A stretch of DNA of 64,000 nt from Plectrocnemia conspersa (Eukaryota; Arthropoda; Insecta; Trichoptera; Polycentropodidae). The stretch spans positions 372,001 to 436,000 of the forward strand of contig VTFK01000304.1 in NCBI GenBank assembly GCA_009617715.1, written 5' to 3'. This document shows, one piece after another, positions 1-11,400 of the stretch. The notes beneath the pieces are model-generated. The model worked only from the letters and a program-made list of their open reading frames with translations. It did no database searches and was not told the origin of the DNA. The first letter of the stretch is position 1; each line of letters opens with the position of its first letter. Both the position numbers and the translations under genes were made by a program.

Positions 1-239
1 AAAATTATAAGATTTATTTCATACAAAAATAATTAAATATTTATATAGCAAAAATATGATCCAATAAATTTATAAAATTTATACAATATTATCTGAATAA
101 GTGAAAGCTTTCCAACAATAATGTAATTAATCATATAATAAGTTCTCGTTCACCCTCAAAGACACTGATTGCTTTTAAACTAGGTATTAGGGTAAATTGG
201 ACGAGGTACATTCCTTTAAAATCAAATAAAATATCCATT

Positions 240-590
240 TCGCAATGGAATATCTTTGAGAATTCGCACACTTAAAGTCGTCAGGGGTGGGTGGAAGACA
301 TAGGTGGGCTGCTTTTCGGGGGTGGCCGTCATATCTGGCGGATTTTAATTTGAGGCCGGCCTGACGTCAACATTTCCATACACCCCGGATCTCCACCCTG
401 ATCTTAGCCACCCCCCGGCAAGAGGGCTTCGTTCGCCTCCCCTTTACTCACTCGCTTCGAAGATATATCCCGAGATCAGCGGTGGTTTTTAAATTCATTA
501 GCATTTTTTTGTCATTTATTCGCCACGTGTGACTTATTTTTTTATTAATATACCTCGAGACAATGTCTCTTTTTGTCTCACGTGTGATAT
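240..590. promoter_or_regulatory. GC-rich island with CRE and paired CACGTG E-boxes
   Basis: This is a sharp GC-rich block in AT-rich DNA. A perfect cAMP-response-type palindrome TGACGTCA lies at 362-369 next to GGCCGGCC at 354-361. GT-box/CACCC motifs are dense and form an inverted pair, GGGGGTGGC at 318-326 and GCCACCCCC at 407-415. Two copies of CACGTGTGA follow at 524-532 and 579-587, 55 bp apart. No usable reading frame is present. A cis-regulatory role (bZIP, KLF/Sp-class and bHLH input) is inferred from motifs only. Confidence 0.35.
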
Positions 591-1764
591 TTTATGGTTA
601 TTAAAGGTGAGCCTGTTTTAGCTGTAATATCGCAAAATAGTTTGCTCGGGCCGTTCTACTTTATCATATACACATATTCAAATGACACTACTATTTAAAA
701 AAATATTGATCTAGCATTATACGCTGAAGACATTCATTACTATTTAGCTCTTACGGTCTTAATATCTAATTTGAACATATAAAATAAAGTAACAAAAATC
801 TGAAACAATAGTTTTTAATAAACATATTGCGAAGCTCAAATCTAAAAGGTATGCTGTCATTGCGGCCTTAAAACCGATATTTAGCAGAAGAAGCGCATTT
901 AAATAAAAAAAAATTCTCAACTCTAAATTATTTCAAATAAAGCGACTAAGATACTATGTAACACGCCTTTTATACTGACCGCAATTATAAACAAACTTGT
1001 CTCCAGAATCAATGACTATGACAAGATCAATTTTAAATAAAGCTGCTGAAATTCATCGACTAATTAAAATTTGATAAACCTATAATGTCAATTCAAAGCA
1101 GCAAGAATTTTATAAAAAAAGAGTGAAAAGCTATATGTTGCTAATGATGAAGACTTTCAGCAAATTATATAAAAAATCGTTAAAATAAGGGTTTCAACTT
1201 GGATAAACTTTATTTATATTATATCATATTATTGAGACCATAAAAAACCATAACGCAGATCTTTTTAAATCACTATGCCAATTTCTATTGTAATAAATTT
1301 CTAAAGTTATCAATATCCAAATTTGATCAAAATATTGTTGTAAATTTAAATAAATTAGTAATACTTCATTAATAAATTAGTAATACTTCATCTGTTAAAA
1401 AATATTTTAATAAGCGTTTATTGCTGAATAAGCTTTAATTTTTATGCTATAAAGACTAAGAATTTACTATAAAAAATCATTTAAAAATGACTACGATAAT
1501 TTATAATTCAGTTTCAATGCAGTTTATTTATTTAACTTAATAGCTTTTCTGCCAACTTACTAAAGTTTTTATAAATCTTCATTGGCGTTAAAAATAAACA
1601 AATTATTGCAAAGCCAGTCCTGCTAAATAAAAAGTGCTATCTGTTGTCGTTGATGAACTCATTCTCTTCATTAAAAAATATATATGTATGTATGTTTAAT
1701 AAAGTATTATTACAGATCGATCGCTAAAAACCAACATGTACATACAAACGACAAAACAAACACA
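591..1764. other. AT-rich stretch, no gene seen
   Basis: Very AT-rich DNA with frequent stops in all frames. The only structure I noted is a two-copy 22-bp tandem duplication (listed separately) and short (TATG)n at 1684-1695. Confidence 0.6.
1348..1391. repeat. 22-bp tandem duplication
   Basis: Two adjacent copies of AATAAATTAGTAATACTTCA plus flanking bases occupy 1348-1369 and 1370-1391. They differ only at the first base. The pair looks like a recent local slippage duplication. Confidence 0.75.
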
Positions 1765-2130
1765 AAAGCCGCGAAACGTCACAATTACATTACTCGTGCG
1801 AAACGTTCTGGTAAGAGTTGCGAGAGGACAATAAATTAAATTTGATTAATGAGTCGTCGCAGTGCTCCGGGAGAGCATGTTGTGTCTACTCGGCCGCCGC
1901 GCCTCCTACCCCGCATAATAATAATATGTAAAATGGAAAGAATGAACGAGAGAAGAAGAATGGCGGAAGAAGCGCCCGGCTCGACGGAGCAAGAGCGAGA
2001 GGGACGGCCGCCTAATTAGCGCCGAACGAGCGACAGGGACGCACGCTCACTAATTAAGAATCCAGAAAGAAAGGGAGCAATATAAGAAGAAGAAGACGGG
2101 ACGGGAGCTTTATGTGTGTATGTGTACGTA
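1765..2130. promoter_or_regulatory. GC-rich, purine-rich island with GAGAG and TAATTA sites
   Basis: GAGAG (GAGA-factor-type) cores lie at 1822-1826, 1871-1875, 1948-1952 and 1997-2001. A GCCAT core (Pho/YY1-type) reads on the minus strand at 1960-1964. GCGAAACGT occurs twice, at 1771-1779 and 1798-1806. TAATTA homeodomain cores lie at 2013-2018 and 2051-2056. A 28-codon ATG frame (1933-2019) sits inside but is too short to call. The GAGAG plus GCCAT mix resembles Polycomb response elements of flies, which is inference only. A 5' UTR exon is an alternative. Confidence 0.35.
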
Positions 2131-3924
2131 CCGGCGGAAGGCTTTGAATGTGTATGTGCAAGTGCGAAAATAGAAATGTATATGGTGCACCGTGTACCAA
2201 AAATTTTTAATTTTTAAAAAATAAAAGCAGCTTTGAAGAAAATTTTAAAAGACGATCGACCGTGGCATTTACCAAACAAAACCAAAACCAAAATAAAAAC
2301 AATGTGTAAATGTAATATATAATCCTAAAACATTAGCCAACAAGTTAGTTGTTAAGTGTAAGTTGTAAGAAAGATTGTTAGGGCCAAGCAAGGAGGTTTA
2401 AGGCCAAAGAGCACGCGATCGAAATATCTTTTTAAAGTTTAAACGACACTTTTGATTTTTGGTTTTTCTGTTCTCAATATGGCTAAGATATAATTTTAGA
2501 ATAAGCTTTATGTCAATGTGTTTTAATTTAAGGCAGTTATTGTGTCTTCAAAAACCCATACAAATGCAAAAAATAGTTTAATAATAATTTTTATTTTATG
2601 TAAATTTGTATTTTCAAAAATTTATTTACTATGTTCCTCAAGATTTTTTAAAAGAGCTACGATTTTTTCAATAACACAATTTGAAACACGGAGGCGGATC
2701 TTTCTGGCCAACGAACTTTATCAGGATATTACCAAGATTTTTTTTAGAAAAAGTTTGATGTCAACGTGATTTAAATTACGGCAGTTAAATTATCCTCAAA
2801 AACATATTTATACATTTTTTTGCATAAAATTAAAATTCACAACGTTTTTTAAATTTTATACATTTTTACAATTATCGTACCACGTAAAATATTAAGAAAT
2901 GTAAAACTTTTTTTTTTAATTTTTTTATATTTAAAAAAGCCGCTATTTTGAAACAAATTATTAAAGATCAAGCTGGCTAACGTACTTAATCGAGATTTTT
3001 ACAAAGTATTTTTTGAGGAAAAAGTACGGAATTTATCATGTCCTTAAATTTCACTATATTTCATGTGCATGTATACATACATAGATACTATGTATAGAGA
3101 TTTTGAAGATATAAAAAAAAAAGTATTCTTATGTACATTGCTTTAGTTTTTTATAAAAACTATAGGAATATATTAAATAACTAAAGTTTTCATGCAAAAT
3201 AATAATTTATAAATAAAGTTTTTTAAATATTTTACTCATGCTTTCTATTGAAAGCTTTGCGAAGGTATTTCAATATTTTTCAAGTGGGATGATGAGACAT
3301 AGTAACGATGCGCACAACGAGCCAGGTTCGTTATACGCCAAAACACAATATTTTTACGGATATTTTCTATATATGTGAAAAAATCAATGTGTTCAAGAAA
3401 TTATAAATGAAAATGAACTTTGAATTCAAACAAAACAGACGTTTTAGTTAAGATCTGCGTGGAATGGATTACAATATATAAAATTGAAATGTAAATGTTT
3501 CATTAGAAATCGATATTACTTCTTTGATGAAAATAAATTCAAATATTACTATCATATTTTTCAGTGAAATGTCTTATCTAAATCTTCTACAGATTTAAGA
3601 AACAAGACATTTTTTCTATTCCTGGAGCAATTTTCGATAGCCAATTTGTCTGTATATATTCTTCTTGGGGTCCTTGTATGATTTAATAAATTAAATCTAC
3701 GATTTTATACAAATTTAACCTTAATGCTTATCAAGTAATTCATACTGACAATTTTGTTAACGTAGTTTTATTTTATTAAAAAAAATACTAGATAAATTAG
3801 AATTTCTTGAACTGTTACATAATTAATAAATAAGCAATGTGAAGTGTTAAGATAGAAATGATTCGATTTTTTTTATTATGCTTGTTGAATTTCTTTACCA
3901 CTCTGTTGTTTTGTATTTGTATGA
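2131..3924. other. AT-rich stretch, no gene seen
   Basis: Long A/T-rich DNA with runs of T and A and short (ATAC)n near 3070-3085. The longest open frames are AT-driven and show no recognisable domain. A small GC-richer patch at 3290-3350 includes a tRNA B-box-like GAGCCAGGTTCG, too little to call a SINE. Confidence 0.6.
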
Positions 3925-4500
3925 AGGGTTGCCAGTGTATGTGGACCGGTGCAGGGTGGTTAAATTCGTTTTTGGCAGAGGGCTCAAGCGTCCACCCCTC
4001 CGGCGCCACCCATCAACCACCCCGTCTCCTTCCCGTTTGGACGATTCTGCATTTCGAATAAAAGAAAACAAAAAAAAAACAAAGCACCGTCTTCACTAAC
4101 GACCATGAATAATACCTAGACTGGTTATCTAGCGTTGTCTCTCGCATGACAGTCGCATGTGTGGAGGGCAAAGTTCACGAGACGTAAATACGTCATATTT
4201 TATTTTAAAATGTGTTACAATCAAGTCCACAAACGATCGATATAGTGGCTGGATTGTGAAACTGCGCTATAAAGTAATTCGATCAGTTAACCGGCCAGCG
4301 CTTAGGCAGTAAAACGGGGTGACAATAAAAAGTAGTGGGTGTTGAGTTACAATAAGAGATAGTGTTAAACACATATAACTAAAGCTCAATGGTTGGAATG
4401 CGAAATCAGGAAATGATGCCCGAACTAAACATTCGTGTTGTCTCGTGGACCGCAACCTCCACATATCACGATCCAGAACTATGTATACTGTATTGGACTA
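3925..4500. promoter_or_regulatory. Two adjoining GC-rich islands
   Basis: The first part (3925-4050) carries an 8-bp inverted repeat, GGGTGGTT at 3954-3961 and AACCACCC at 4015-4022, with several CCACC boxes. The second part (4120-4500) holds closely spaced TCGCATG repeats near 4142 and 4153 and moderate CpG content. Short overlapping frames exist on both strands here, which is the expected shadow effect of locally higher GC. No protein is recognised. Confidence 0.3.
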
Positions 4501-4966
4501 GATAACGTCTTAGGTCGAATATATGTTTAATAAATAAGAAATCATTATTCACTTCAAACAGAAACTATAGTAATAATTGCTTTTTTGTTTCGGAAAATGT
4601 TTATAAATATGACTTGATTATAGTGTGAACGATAAAAAATAATCCAGCAACAATTACAGTTTTAAGTATCTGCTGTTTGTTAATGTTAACAAGTCATATT
4701 CTTTTATTTAAATATCGATTGTAAATCTCAAAAAGCACGTTCACAATATATACAGTTTTCGTAAGATAGGAATAAAGACAATTTTATAAATGCAGGCATA
4801 TACTAGGAATTCTATATACAGTTGAACACATGAAAAAAACTAACTCGATGAAATTTTGTTTTATAGGAGACATAATAGGTTTGCCTTATTTCGCATAACA
4901 ATAATGACTGAAAATACTAGATTACCTACAGCAGTCTTTGATTTATCTGTACTTTCCCTTATTAAA
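4501..4966. other. AT-rich stretch, nothing seen
   Basis: Plain AT-rich DNA between an island and a SINE. No repeat, hairpin or reading frame worth noting. Confidence 0.6.
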
Positions 4967-5110
4967 GCCGGAACAGCTCAGTACATAAGGCGCTGGATTG
5001 ATAATTAAGGGGCCGAGAGTTCTGATTCCGCAGCAGACGTTTTGAAAATTGTGATTATTTTTATAAAAAATTGTCAACTGCACTTCTTAGGCACACTAAT
5101 TATAAAAAAG
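4967..5110 (+). mobile_element. tRNA-derived SINE
   Basis: The 5' head reads as a tRNA relic: an A-box-like ACAGCTCAGTACATAAGG, an anticodon-loop-like TTGATAA as in tRNA-Ile(GAT), and a degenerate B-box GAGTTCTGATTCC near 5017-5029. An AT-rich body and A-rich 3' end follow. The arms do not pair well enough for a working tRNA, so this is a pol III-type SINE copy rather than a tRNA gene. Confidence 0.6.
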
Positions 5111-6109
5111 AGGGTTCTCTAGGACATACAGTATGCAGTAAATATTACAAAAATAAACTTCATCTCAAACATAAACTATATAAAACACCACCTTCAAGTA
5201 AAAAGGAATAAAAATATATATCTACTGGTAAAAATGTATTTTAATATAATTTTACCAAAATGTTAGTAAAAATACACATGCACTGTAACATATTACAAAT
5301 AATAAATTACTTAATTTTTTAGTGAAACAAAATTAAGTATAAATGACAGAGGGGATAACCAAACTTCAACCGTTTGGAAAAAATTTTGTCCCAAATAGAT
5401 ACTAAAACGCCACCATTAAATAAGTAGGAGATCCTCAAAAAAAAACTATTTTAATATTAAAATATTTATAAAACATTTGTAGATTTTATAAAATAAGTAT
5501 ATAATGATAAGATATAAAGCTTGACAATAGAAAAAATGTATATTTAATGAGATATAGAACAAATGTTGTTTTTTTATATTTTGTAATAGTCGTTGATTAA
5601 TAATTTATCTAAAGACACACTTAAATATGCAATTGTAATATAATGTTTTAACGATTTGTATGTACTGCTAGAATAGGGAATAACAGTTAGTAAAGGCACC
5701 AGTTCATTTTAAGCAAAGTCTAATGTGTGAAGTTGTTTTATTGAAATAATTAAGCTTTTGAGAAAAAATTTCAGCGTTACCAAATTAGCTGCAATAATTT
5801 AATAAAAAGTTCTAAATAAAATTATAAAAGAAATTGTGTGATTGAATGAATTATTATATTACTTAAATCAATTTCATGTATTTTTCACAGTAACGCATAT
5901 AAAGTTTATAGAGACATCATAATAAGTCAAAGTTATAAAACTTAATTACTATATATAATTAAATAAATACACTTTATTTATATTATGTATATTATAATTT
6001 TATCTCTGATAGAGTGTAGTGAGCTGTGTATAATCTCTCCCCTTACTTTTTAAAACCACAGCCGACATTAATAAAGCAATAAAGAAGAGTATCACAATAG
6101 AATGGTAAT
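5111..6109. other. AT-rich stretch, no gene seen
   Basis: Uniform AT-rich DNA with no open frame of note and no terminal repeats recognised. Confidence 0.6.
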
Positions 6110-6570
6110 TACTTTCTTTTATCTCTTGAAAATAATTCTGAAATCTCCTCCCGGCCACTTAAGCCTCGATGTTAATGAATAGTAATAAATCGATATGCAG
6201 ATAAGAAACAATTAACTGTTCGATGCGTATTCAATACTTCTTTATTATTTATATAATACAATTTTATTACTGTTATTGTTGAATATAAAACGCGTTACAT
6301 ATTCTCGCTCATGTGCAGTTCATATATCGCGCTGTTACAATACAACAATGGTTCCGCATTGTGGCGAGAGACTTTGCGAACAGGCTGTAGATGATATGCA
6401 CAAATAGGGCCGCAGTGCACATGCACGCTGGATAATTTATAATCCATTATCACATGTTTGTATGGAATTGTATGAAATATTAATCTTGGAATACAATGAC
6501 GCGACGTGGCGAGAACAGGTATCCTGCGGCGGAAGGATGCTTACGCGCGTGCCGGCCGCACGTTTTCGAT
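6110..6570. promoter_or_regulatory. GC-rich island with Sox-like and TAATCC sites
   Basis: GTGGCGAGA is repeated in direct orientation at 6361-6369 and 6506-6514. Sox-type ACAATGG lies at 6345-6351 and ACAATG at 6493-6498. A K50-homeodomain-type TAATCC is at 6440-6445. The block ends in a CpG-rich GCGCGTGCCGGCCGCACG run near 6544-6561. No reading frame supports coding, so a cis-regulatory role is inferred. Confidence 0.35.
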
Positions 6571-7439
6571 AAAAAAGAAGGGATACATAATTATGAGAAG
6601 ACAACAGATTTCAACGCCTATATGCAAAGTATAAAATCTGCATGTATTTTATCGCATACTTAAAAGTATTAAGATTTGTTAAAAAAATTAATACCATAAA
6701 ATTATCAAAAAAAATCATCTGCCACAAAGAGAACATTGAAAAATCTAGATCACTGATAAAACATGGAACCTGATCAATAACAGTAAAAAACTCTAACAAT
6801 TAGGTATAATAACCAAAATAAACAATAATGTTATACAAATCATCACATAAGTATTTATATTTATGTGAATTTTGTTTAAACCTAATTTAACTTGGTTCAA
6901 AACCAGTAACCAGGTATTTAAAAGTATTTTCCCGTCGTCTCTTTTAATTAGTGTTATTTTTCTTTTATTTTTTATATTTTTTACTAATAGGTGGTCATGA
7001 TCCTTAGCAGTGAGGGATTGATTTAAAATATGTATATATACCATACTGCAAATTTTTTTTTTTTAATCAGTAACTCTCATACATTTTTAAGATGAGACAG
7101 AAATATAATTTATATACTATCAAATATAATTTGCAATTATTTTTGTCAGTTTAATTTCAGGACCCTTTTGCCTACAAGCACCTGTTGCATCTTGCTAGTT
7201 AAATCACTGCTTATTATACGGAATAATCTTAACACTCGTAAAATAAAACAAATTTTATGTAGTCGCATCATAAATTTTATGCGTTTTCCAATTGGCCATA
7301 TATAATAACTTGTTAATCTATTTTTGCCAGTTAACTCAGCTTCGCCAGCATACACACGTACACGAACGGCGTAACTGTGCATTAACGATTTTCTGGTCAA
7401 AATTGTTATAAACCACTAAAGTTAAAACGACAGCCACTT
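6571..7439. other. AT-rich stretch with short unassigned minus-strand frames
   Basis: Minus-strand frames at 6611-6799, 6793-7044 and 7146-7400 are AT-driven, lysine/isoleucine/leucine rich, and match no family I know. I do not call them genes. Confidence 0.5.
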
Positions 7440-7880
7440 TATTTATAATTAACCTGGTCTCGATTGAGCCACGCTAGCGCATGCGAATATTGAAATCTCG
7501 CATCGAGTCTTGTATACGTACGTGACCAGCTTCCAGAAGCGAACACAGCTCGAAACATATCTGCCATTAATTTTGCATGTGTGTTATCTTTAAACTTTAC
7601 GACACTCATACATAACAGCCGCTAACAGCCGACGATCTTCATTAACCTTTTCAGCGGCCGCTTATAAGAAATTCATTGGCGATAACTTAGCTCGGTGCAC
7701 ATTGTGCGCTCAACAAATAACCCGATTAGATTATACGTGGCCGAGTATGTTTTGTCCGAAGTGGGTTAATCCGACAACAATGTGTTATAATTTCTCGGTG
7801 CATGCTTCGTGTGGGTATCGATACAGTTACTTTGCAAAATATCGTTGTGTATCGATTTGTGACAAGATCTTACTTCCTAG
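7440..7880. promoter_or_regulatory. GC-rich island with GCGCATGCG and TAATCC sites
   Basis: GCGCATGCG at 7477-7485 resembles the NRF1/erect-wing-type palindrome. GTGCACATTGTGCGC at 7695-7709 is nearly the same as a motif in the island at 13.8 kb. TAATCC at 7767-7772 and ACAATG at 7777-7782 lie side by side, and CCGATTAGATTA is near 7732-7743. A 60-codon frame at 7702-7884 has no recognised domain. Confidence 0.35.
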
Positions 7881-8679
7881 TTAAAGTTTTTATAATTATG
7901 CGTTACAACAATTTTGCACTTTTTATCAGCAAAAATATTAAGTTATGATTTTAACTGTATAATTACTTTTTCGTAACATTGACAATAGACGAGGGTGTAA
8001 GTCACTGACCATTGAGCTGAAAGACCTGGATTCGTAAAGCATGGACAAATCGGAATTAGTTCATATTATATAATATTTCTGATCGATCATCATAAATAAG
8101 AATTACTGATTTTTCTAAGGCTCACGTATGAATATCGTGTTAATTAATTAAAATCGAGCTAGGTCGTACAAATAATGTAATAATTTTTTAACTACTTTAG
8201 CTTAAATTCAACAAAAAAATATAATATTATATATACTTATAATATATTATTACAAATTGATTATAAATTATAATATACACTTAAATAATTACAAGCAAGG
8301 TTTTAAGCTAAATATGGTTTTGGATCTTTAAAGTGAAGAAATTATGAATACAATACGACCATTTCTACAAAAAATTACTTAGTGTTTTTTTCATAAAATA
8401 TTAGACGTTTAAGAAAAGAAGTATTAAAAGATTAATTATTTTTTGCAAAACTTTGTCAATTAAACTGCAACCATTAAAACTCGCGTAGAGAAAATTGAAC
8501 AAAAATAAAATTGAATGCATTATAATAAAACAGTACTGAAAGATTAAAGGTAAAAAATGTGATATCTTAATAATAATAATAATGTATCACATTAGTTTTA
8601 AAAAGTCAGAAAACCCTTTCTTAAATTATTAAAAAAAAAAAAAAAAATTATACATATAAATTTAATATAAAAAGCGAAA

Positions 8680-8730
<51 letters not shown>

Positions 8731-9599
8731 ATATATATATAAAAATATTTAAATATATATAATATATAATATATATATCTAAAAATCTAAAATATCAGAG
8801 AAAAAAATAATAAAAAATAGGAAAATAGAATCTAATTTTACATACAATTTTTTCTAAAATTTTTGGTTAAAATTTAATTTATTTTTAAAAATTTTATCAA
8901 TACCATAGAATTTTTTTAAATAAAATTGAGTAAAACTACAATTTATTAAAAAAACAATACTAGAAAATAATTAACAGCTTCTTATTATTATATAAAAATA
9001 TTTGTGGAAAAATAAATATAAAGGTAGAAAATAATAAAAATACATTCTCACTGAAATTAAATTAATATTACAAAGCAAAAAAATATATGAAAATTAATAA
9101 AATAAAGATACACTAAATATCCTAATATTAATTAGTGCAAATGTCTTTATTTTTTTACAAAAATAGTAAGTTAGTGAATATATTACTAATTTGCATAAAC
9201 AAAAACTAGCAAATATAAATCGTTACAAGTTTTTATAAAAGAAAAACTATATAATTGAATATAGCAACGGTAAATTCTAGATGCAAATCTTTGTCGCAAA
9301 AATGTTATACAAATAAAGTTATATTCGATTAATAATCACTACATATAGTTTTTAAATTCTTAAAAAATTTTAAATTCTTAAACTTAACTTGACATTTTTT
9401 TAAGAAGTAAAATTAACTAATAATTGCTGATTTTTTAATAAGTCCGGTCATCAATTTGTCACGTTGTATAAAATTGATATCGAACGTCTAAAGGCTCATT
9501 TTGCCAAATATTTTTTAGCACTCATTCAATATATAAAAAATAAAACAATTATAATATATATCTATAAGTGATGAGCACCATAGCCATTGCATGAAATAT
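7881..9599. other. AT-rich desert
   Basis: Extremely AT-rich DNA with A-runs and an alternating TA tract (listed separately). A weak B-box-like ACCTGGATTCG near 8026-8036 was not convincing as a SINE. No other structure seen. Confidence 0.6.
8627..8790. repeat. Low-complexity poly-A and (TA)n microsatellite
   Basis: A 17-base A run at 8631-8647 is followed by a nearly pure alternating TA tract at about 8688-8727 and further TA-rich DNA to about 8790. The TA tract is self-complementary and can extrude as a cruciform. It is also likely to be a length-variable microsatellite. Confidence 0.9.
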
Positions 9600-9619
9600 A
9601 TAAGTATTTGGTTAGCTCG

Positions 9620-9815
9620 TTAAGACGCTGAATGGCTCGCGCAAGAGGAACGTTCTCGAGCGCTGACGTCCCGGCCACGATGGTTAAGAATAAGGGACAT
9701 GATTGCGAAACTCCAGAGCATTTTAAAGCTTGCTCAGAATTGACAGATTGTCGACACCGCTCTTTAGCAACTTTAAAAAATGCTTTATTGGATAGAAACA
9801 AAGATGATAATGCAT
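9620..9815. repeat. Duplicated GC-rich block A, copy 1
   Basis: This copy matches 10864-11059 at a constant offset of 1244 bp. Landmarks include ATTGACAGATTGT at 9739-9751 and GATAATGCA at 9805-9813, each found exactly 1244 bp downstream. Further matches in order are a GGCTC/AAGA start, a GGTTA core, a TTTAT..ATAGA tail and an ACAC..CTT stretch. The block also contains GCTGACGTC. Open frames on both strands (9562-9853) are not shared cleanly between the copies, so I read the block as non-coding, probably regulatory. Confidence 0.65.
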
Positions 9816-9849
9816 TGAATTATATCCTATCGCTCATAGCAAAAAGGCA

Positions 9850-10320
9850 TTAAAATACGGATACTACCCGTACTTTTTATTGTAGAAATATCTTGAAAAT
9901 TGTTTATAAATTATTTTTAACAAGCTCTTTGTTGTAAGCAGCAATATACATCGCAAGCTGTTATTTTACTAATGGCTGTTTAAGCTCAAATCAATAGAAG
10001 ATGCTTTAACTTTTACTATAGCTTATCAATAAAGCATTGCCATTCAAAAAGATTTTACCCCTTTAAACTATTTATTTCCTATGAATAAATACCACATCCT
10101 ATCTACTAAATTACCAATTATCCAAAAATTTGCTTTTCATTTTAAAACTACTCATTTCAATTATAAACTGAACTGTCGAACAGCAATAACTTAAGAACCT
10201 AGTAAGATTCGAAGAAACAAAGTTCTAAAAACATATTTTTTTAAATCGTTTTATTTCTTATTTACTAAGATCTAGTCAATACCTTATCACATAGCATTTA
10301 AGCATTAGCATAATTAGCCT
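9850..10320. other. AT-rich spacer between blocks A1 and B1
   Basis: Plain AT-rich DNA. The A1-to-B1 distance exceeds the A2-to-B2 distance by 462 bp, so some of this spacer was either gained in the first unit or lost from the second. No element ends were recognised. Confidence 0.5.
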
Positions 10321-10329
10321 TAATGCGTC

Positions 10330-10575
10330 GTGACCAATAAATCCTTAAAGCACCTGCTACGGGACAATCAGTGCCCATTACGCACCTACGCACCGATATC
10401 AACGCCAGGGCCGCATTCAGCTAACGAGCAGCGCCTTCGAATTTCATCACGCCACCCGGGTGCTGATTTTTCCCTTCAGTGGCCCCGTTTGCATTGACTA
10501 TATCAATCACACGGGCCGGGGCGGTCCCCAGGTCAAGTCACGACAATGCAGGGCCGTTAAATCAAGTGGGCATTA
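10330..10575. repeat. GC-rich island containing duplicated block B, copy 1
   Basis: The core at 10502-10571 aligns without gaps to 11284-11353 (offset 782) with 7 differences in 70 bases. Weaker similarity extends upstream to 10479. The core includes GGCCGGGGCGGTCCCCAGG and AGGTCAAGTCACGA. AGGTCA is a nuclear-receptor half-site that is changed to AGGTCG in copy 2. No frame is kept. This is likely a conserved regulatory core. Confidence 0.7.
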
Positions 10576-10863
10576 TACATTTTTAATATATTAACACACA
10601 TTGACCATGACTTATGAAATGTAATGTTAAGGATGCAAATTTCTCAAATGAAAATCAATGTATGCATTTTTTAATTTTATAAATTTGACCACCAGCAAGA
10701 CAGGTTTTCCTAATTCGTCATAATGGTCATCATATACACAATAATTGAACCATTTTATATTAAAAAAACATTATGGTGCAAACCTAAAATATTTGAGCAA
10801 CATACACATATTTTTTCCAGCTTCTTATAACTATCCCCGAAAACATTACTAAAAAGCTCCTTG

Positions 10864-11059
10864 TGAATTTATATGGCTCATACAAGAAGAGCGCTGGCGC
10901 TCTGGTTATGACGAGCAAGAATAAAGAACGCGATCGCGACTCTCTAGGGCACTCCAAATCTTCAAGTCAAAAGACGTCGAACATTGACAGATTGTTTACA
11001 CAGGCCCTTATTACGTTTGAAATATATTTTATCCAATAGATTTACGCCGATAATGCAAA
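10864..11059. repeat. Duplicated GC-rich block A, copy 2
   Basis: Homologue of 9620-9815, offset 1244 bp. ATTGACAGATTGT at 10983-10995 and GATAATGCA at 11049-11057 fix the register. It contains the palindrome-like AGAGCGCTGGCGCTCT near 10887-10902 and GACGTC near 10973, which are copy-specific. No stable protein frame is shared with copy 1. Confidence 0.65.
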
Positions 11060-11260
11060 TAACTGAAAACCAACGCACCCAGACCAACGCACATTCTCCG
11101 CATAAAAAAACCGACCATCCTCGACGACTTATCAAAAAAAATTTTACGATGTGCATAAAAAATCTCACACATGCTCAGGCACGCACACTGAGTCGTTGCA
11201 TTCTTGAACTGGCGTGAACATCGTCTTACAAACAGTGCTTTTCAAAATATTGTAGACTAT

Positions 11261-11400
11261 ATGGTCCCGTATACGGTGATCAGATCAATCACACAGGCCG
11301 GGGCGGTCCCCAGGTCGAGTCACGATTGTGCAGGGCCGATAAATCGAGTGGGCCACATGCGCGCTATCTGGGCCGTATTTTTCATATAATAGTAGTGCGC
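11261..11400. repeat. Duplicated GC-rich block B, copy 2
   Basis: 11284-11353 is 63/70 identical to 10502-10571, and weaker matches reach back to 11261. Downstream of the copy the sequence diverges at once (CACATGCGCGCTATCTGGG). Together with block A2 it forms the second unit of an A-B tandem duplication. Confidence 0.7.

Noticed and set aside
4125..4150. CTGGTTATCTAGC resembling miR-9
   Set aside because: The seed is altered and no complementary arm lies nearby to form a precursor hairpin.
4967..5040. Intact tRNA-Ile gene
   Set aside because: Acceptor, D and T arms do not pair and the B-box is degenerate, so it is a SINE head.
7985..8045. SINE-like head with ACCTGGATTCG
   Set aside because: A-box is not convincing and no matching body or tail was found.
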